64,000 nucleotides of DNA from Hydractinia symbiolongicarpus (Eukaryota; Cnidaria; Hydrozoa; Anthoathecata; Hydractiniidae). Positions 62,393-64,000 of this stretch are shown here, one piece after another. The stretch is taken from assembly GCF_029227915.1 (NCBI RefSeq), contig NC_079880.1:7380001-7444000 (forward strand), read 5' to 3'. Position 1 is the stretch's first letter, and each line of letters begins with the position of its first letter. The notes under the pieces were generated by a model, which saw nothing but the letters and a program-made list of their open reading frames with translations, made no database searches and was not told the DNA's origin. The translations under genes were made by a program, and so were the position numbers.

Positions 62393-63060
62393 GACAGCTG
62401 TATGTCACGGATATAGAGAAGCCTACGATTTTTGACGATTACCTAGGGCAGGACACGAGAATTGCCCTGAAATCGATAAGTATCAGGCCCGTATGGCTGA
62501 ACCTTTACAGTAACAACGATTTTACAATACGCAAAGTAGGACCTGATCAGACTGTTACCCGAATTGAAATAATGAACGGCCTGTACAAGATCGAGGATAT
62601 CGCGGCCATCGTCAACAGTCAAGCACAGGACAAGATTAAGCTGTTTGTCCTGAAAAATGGACTATGTAGGCTTAGGGTTAATGACGGGTATACTGTGGTA
62701 ATCCATCGAAAACTTCAGGAGCTTATGGGGCTACCCTACGACCCTGCAAAAAAGTACTTTACCAAAGGCGACTATGACAGCTACTACAAAACTGACGTGT
62801 ACCAAAGATTAAGACTCGTTTGCCCCCAGCTGGATGAAGACGATTGCCTACTGGATGGAAAGAAATCAAAAATTCTTGCTTTGCTTCCCACCAAAGAGTT
62901 AAACGCATGGGGAGATATGCTTACATGGAGTTTTGACACTCCAATCTACCTTCCTTTGAAAGGCTCAACAGACAGACTGGAGTTCATGCTGACGGACGAG
63001 TATCATCATAAAAAAAATGTTTCGTTCGTCGGAATTACGATGCATTTACTCATAAAATAA
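62389..63060 (+). CDS. Candidate minor capsid (penton-like) protein, 223 aa
   Basis: A beta-rich soluble protein with no membrane segment. The C-terminal part (about 170-223) has LTWSFDTPIYLPLKGSTDRL, EFMLTDE and a last strand VSFVGITMHLLIK, fitting the end of a jelly roll. Position supports the call: it is divergently paired with the anchored structural protein, as its Polinton 1 counterpart is. The stop is immediately followed by the next ATG (TAAATG). Intact. An unrelated beta-sandwich virion protein remains possible. Confidence 0.6.
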   Translation: MRQLYVTDIEKPTIFDDYLGQDTRIALKSISIRPVWLNLYSNNDFTIRKVGPDQTVTRIEIMNGLYKIEDIAAIVNSQAQDKIKLFVLKNGLCRLRVNDGYTVVIHRKLQELMGLPYDPAKKYFTKGDYDSYYKTDVYQRLRLVCPQLDEDDCLLDGKKSKILALLPTKELNAWGDMLTWSFDTPIYLPLKGSTDRLEFMLTDEYHHKKNVSFVGITMHLLIK

Positions 63061-63726
63061 ATGGCAGATATGAAGCTTTACCCAACTTTGCCGCCAAGTG
63101 CGCCTGAGCAGGAGCCTGATCGCCTGGCGGCTCCGCAGGAGCAAGAAAGTCAGGTCTACAGACTAAAAAAGATCGAAGAGGTGGAACAGTACCTGCGGTC
63201 TGAGATCAAGGAGAGAGAAAAGCTATACAAAAAGTTAAAGCTTTGGGGGATGGGGCTTCGGTATGCTGATCATGGCATGATTGCTGTTACTGTCATCACC
63301 TCCGCAGCAGGTATTGCCACGCTTGCAACCGGATTCAGAGCCCCCATAGCAATTGGTCTTGAAGCCGCGGCTCTTGCAGTGGGCATGGACCAAGTAGGTC
63401 TCAAGAATGCCTCGAAGCGACTAGAGCACAAGGTGCACAAGCACGAATGCATCAAACTCCTGGCAGAGTCGAAGCTAGACACTGTATACGATAAGATTTC
63501 CAGAGCGATCCAAAATGGTACAATTTCAGACTACGAGTTTACATGGATCATGCAGGAAAAACAGCGCTACATGATACTCAAGGAGCAGATCCGACAACGA
63601 ACGAGAAAAGCTGTGAAATCCATCAACGAGAATGAACGCGCAGAGTTGGTGGCACAAGGCAGGCAAGAAGCCAAAGATGAAATTTTGAAAAAACTTCAAT
63701 CTGCGCAGTATGCCAGCGCTAATTAG
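63061..63726 (+). CDS. Two-helix hydrophobic membrane protein, 221 aa
   Basis: The homologue of the 161/195-aa pair in Polinton 1, in a single copy. It opens MADMKLYPTLPPSAPE and contains a helical region with VEQYLRSEIKEREKLYKKL, a Gly/Ala-rich hydrophobic hairpin (about 72-118, MIAVTVITSAAGIATLATGF onward), then DTVYDKISRAI and a long charged coiled tail (about 170-215). The ATG abuts the previous stop, so the two genes may share a transcript. Intact, which again suggests a core gene. The function is unknown. Confidence 0.83.
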   Translation: MADMKLYPTLPPSAPEQEPDRLAAPQEQESQVYRLKKIEEVEQYLRSEIKEREKLYKKLKLWGMGLRYADHGMIAVTVITSAAGIATLATGFRAPIAIGLEAAALAVGMDQVGLKNASKRLEHKVHKHECIKLLAESKLDTVYDKISRAIQNGTISDYEFTWIMQEKQRYMILKEQIRQRTRKAVKSINENERAELVAQGRQEAKDEILKKLQSAQYASAN

Positions 63727-63746
63727 AGTCTCCACCCGCTTACAGG

Positions 63747-63774
63747 GTCTAATATGTTGGTCAACATACTAGAC
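63747..63774. terminator. Stem-loop between convergent genes
   Basis: A 13-bp stem with one non-Watson-Crick pair (GTCTAATATGTTG and CAACATACTAGAC) and a 2-nt loop. It is closely related to the stem at 61165-61200. It includes the stop codon region of the minus gene. Confidence 0.6.
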
Positions 63775-64000
63775 AATTTCGATCACTTCTCCCGTATCTT
63801 GATCTATGAGCAAGTCGCTATCATGTACGATACGTGGCTGTTTTTTAGCGAGATCCCTCAAATATTGTTCAAGATTTTTCTCCCATGCAATTTTAGCACA
63901 AGGCTGGCAGTACGGTCCGTCCGTTTGTGTCGACGCATCCTTATACTTGACTTTGCATATGGCTTCAACAAGGTCTATTCGCTTCAACGTAGAGTACCCT
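63769..64000 (-). CDS. Partial SAP-type protein, C-terminal 77 codons, start outside the window
   Basis: The frame is open to the window edge. It begins GYSTLKRIDLVEAI, which matches the second helix of the Polinton 1 SAP motifs (GYSRLRKADLIELL), so this is probably the end of a SAP domain. Then comes one CQPC-like pair (YCQPCAKIAW), a helix (NLEQYLRDLAKKQ) and an acidic end (DTGEVIEIV). The upstream part and true start cannot be seen. The only in-window start-like codon is a TTG, which I reject. Confidence 0.6.
   Translation of the reverse strand, partial: GYSTLKRIDLVEAICKVKYKDASTQTDGPYCQPCAKIAWEKNLEQYLRDLAKKQPRIVHDSDLLIDQDTGEVIEIV

Larger units (their letters stand above)
47405..64000. mobile_element. 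Polinton 2: decayed Polinton/Maverick-type element, right end outside the window
   Basis: The satellite breaks off at GCGCTACCACAGC and non-satellite sequence begins. Seven or more genes have homologues in Polinton 1, but order and orientation are shuffled. Added are a Bro-N gene, an HNH protein and a zinc-ribbon gene, and the polymerase is of another architecture. At least nine genes carry stops or frameshifts, so this copy is older or unselected. The exact left end cannot be fixed without the right TIR; AGTAAGGAGG at 47412 is one candidate terminus. The length inside the window is 16.6 kb. Confidence 0.9.

Overview
The window is eukaryotic DNA, most likely from an invertebrate animal. It is a tandem satellite (monomer about 372 bp) into which two large Polinton/Maverick-type virus-like DNA transposons have inserted. 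The evidence is two sets of Polinton hallmark genes: protein-primed family B DNA polymerase, retroviral-type DD35E integrase, A32/FtsK-like packaging ATPase and a double-jelly-roll-type major capsid protein. One element also has clear terminal inverted repeats (TIRs). Nothing looks bacterial: there are no Shine-Dalgarno operons, no rRNA or tRNA genes and no CRISPR. The host species cannot be named from the sequence. An NRF1-type site and a CRE in the second element fit an animal host, but only as an inference.

Layout. 1-18709: satellite block A, about 50 monomers, with a 5-monomer (1,860 bp) higher-order repeat and a 3.1 kb internal duplication. 18716-34986: Polinton 1, complete end to end (16.27 kb), with 274-bp TIRs that differ at one position and a short ATAAG target duplication. 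34987-47404: satellite block B, about 33 monomers, changing subfamily near 41284. 47405-64000: Polinton 2, whose right end lies outside the window.

Polinton 1 reads, left to right: small minus-strand protein; C-terminally anchored 395-aa protein (-); candidate minor capsid protein (+); major capsid (+, frameshifted near its N-terminus); packaging ATPase; a run of small membrane proteins; a coiled-coil membrane protein (-); two paralogous membrane proteins (+); integrase (-); three SAP-domain proteins (SAP alone, SAP-RING, SAP-proline-acidic); and PolB ending inside the right TIR. Apart from the capsid frameshift and a possible frame break just before PolB, the genes are open, and the near-identical TIRs indicate a young insertion.

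Polinton 2 carries a related gene set in a different order, with a PolB of another architecture (Vsr-like nuclease region), an HNH protein and a Bro-N gene. It is decaying. PolB, capsid, ATPase, integrase, Bro and four smaller genes have stops or frameshifts. The 392-aa anchored protein, the candidate minor capsid protein and the 221-aa membrane protein are intact.

In Polintons generally, the integrase and TIRs mediate integration, PolB replicates the element from its termini, and the ATPase and capsid proteins would build and fill virions. The many small transmembrane proteins suggest a membrane-associated step. Recurrent non-coding features are stem-loops at gene 3' ends, very short divergent promoters, duplicated promoter modules, and start codons embedded in AATAAATG-like sequence.
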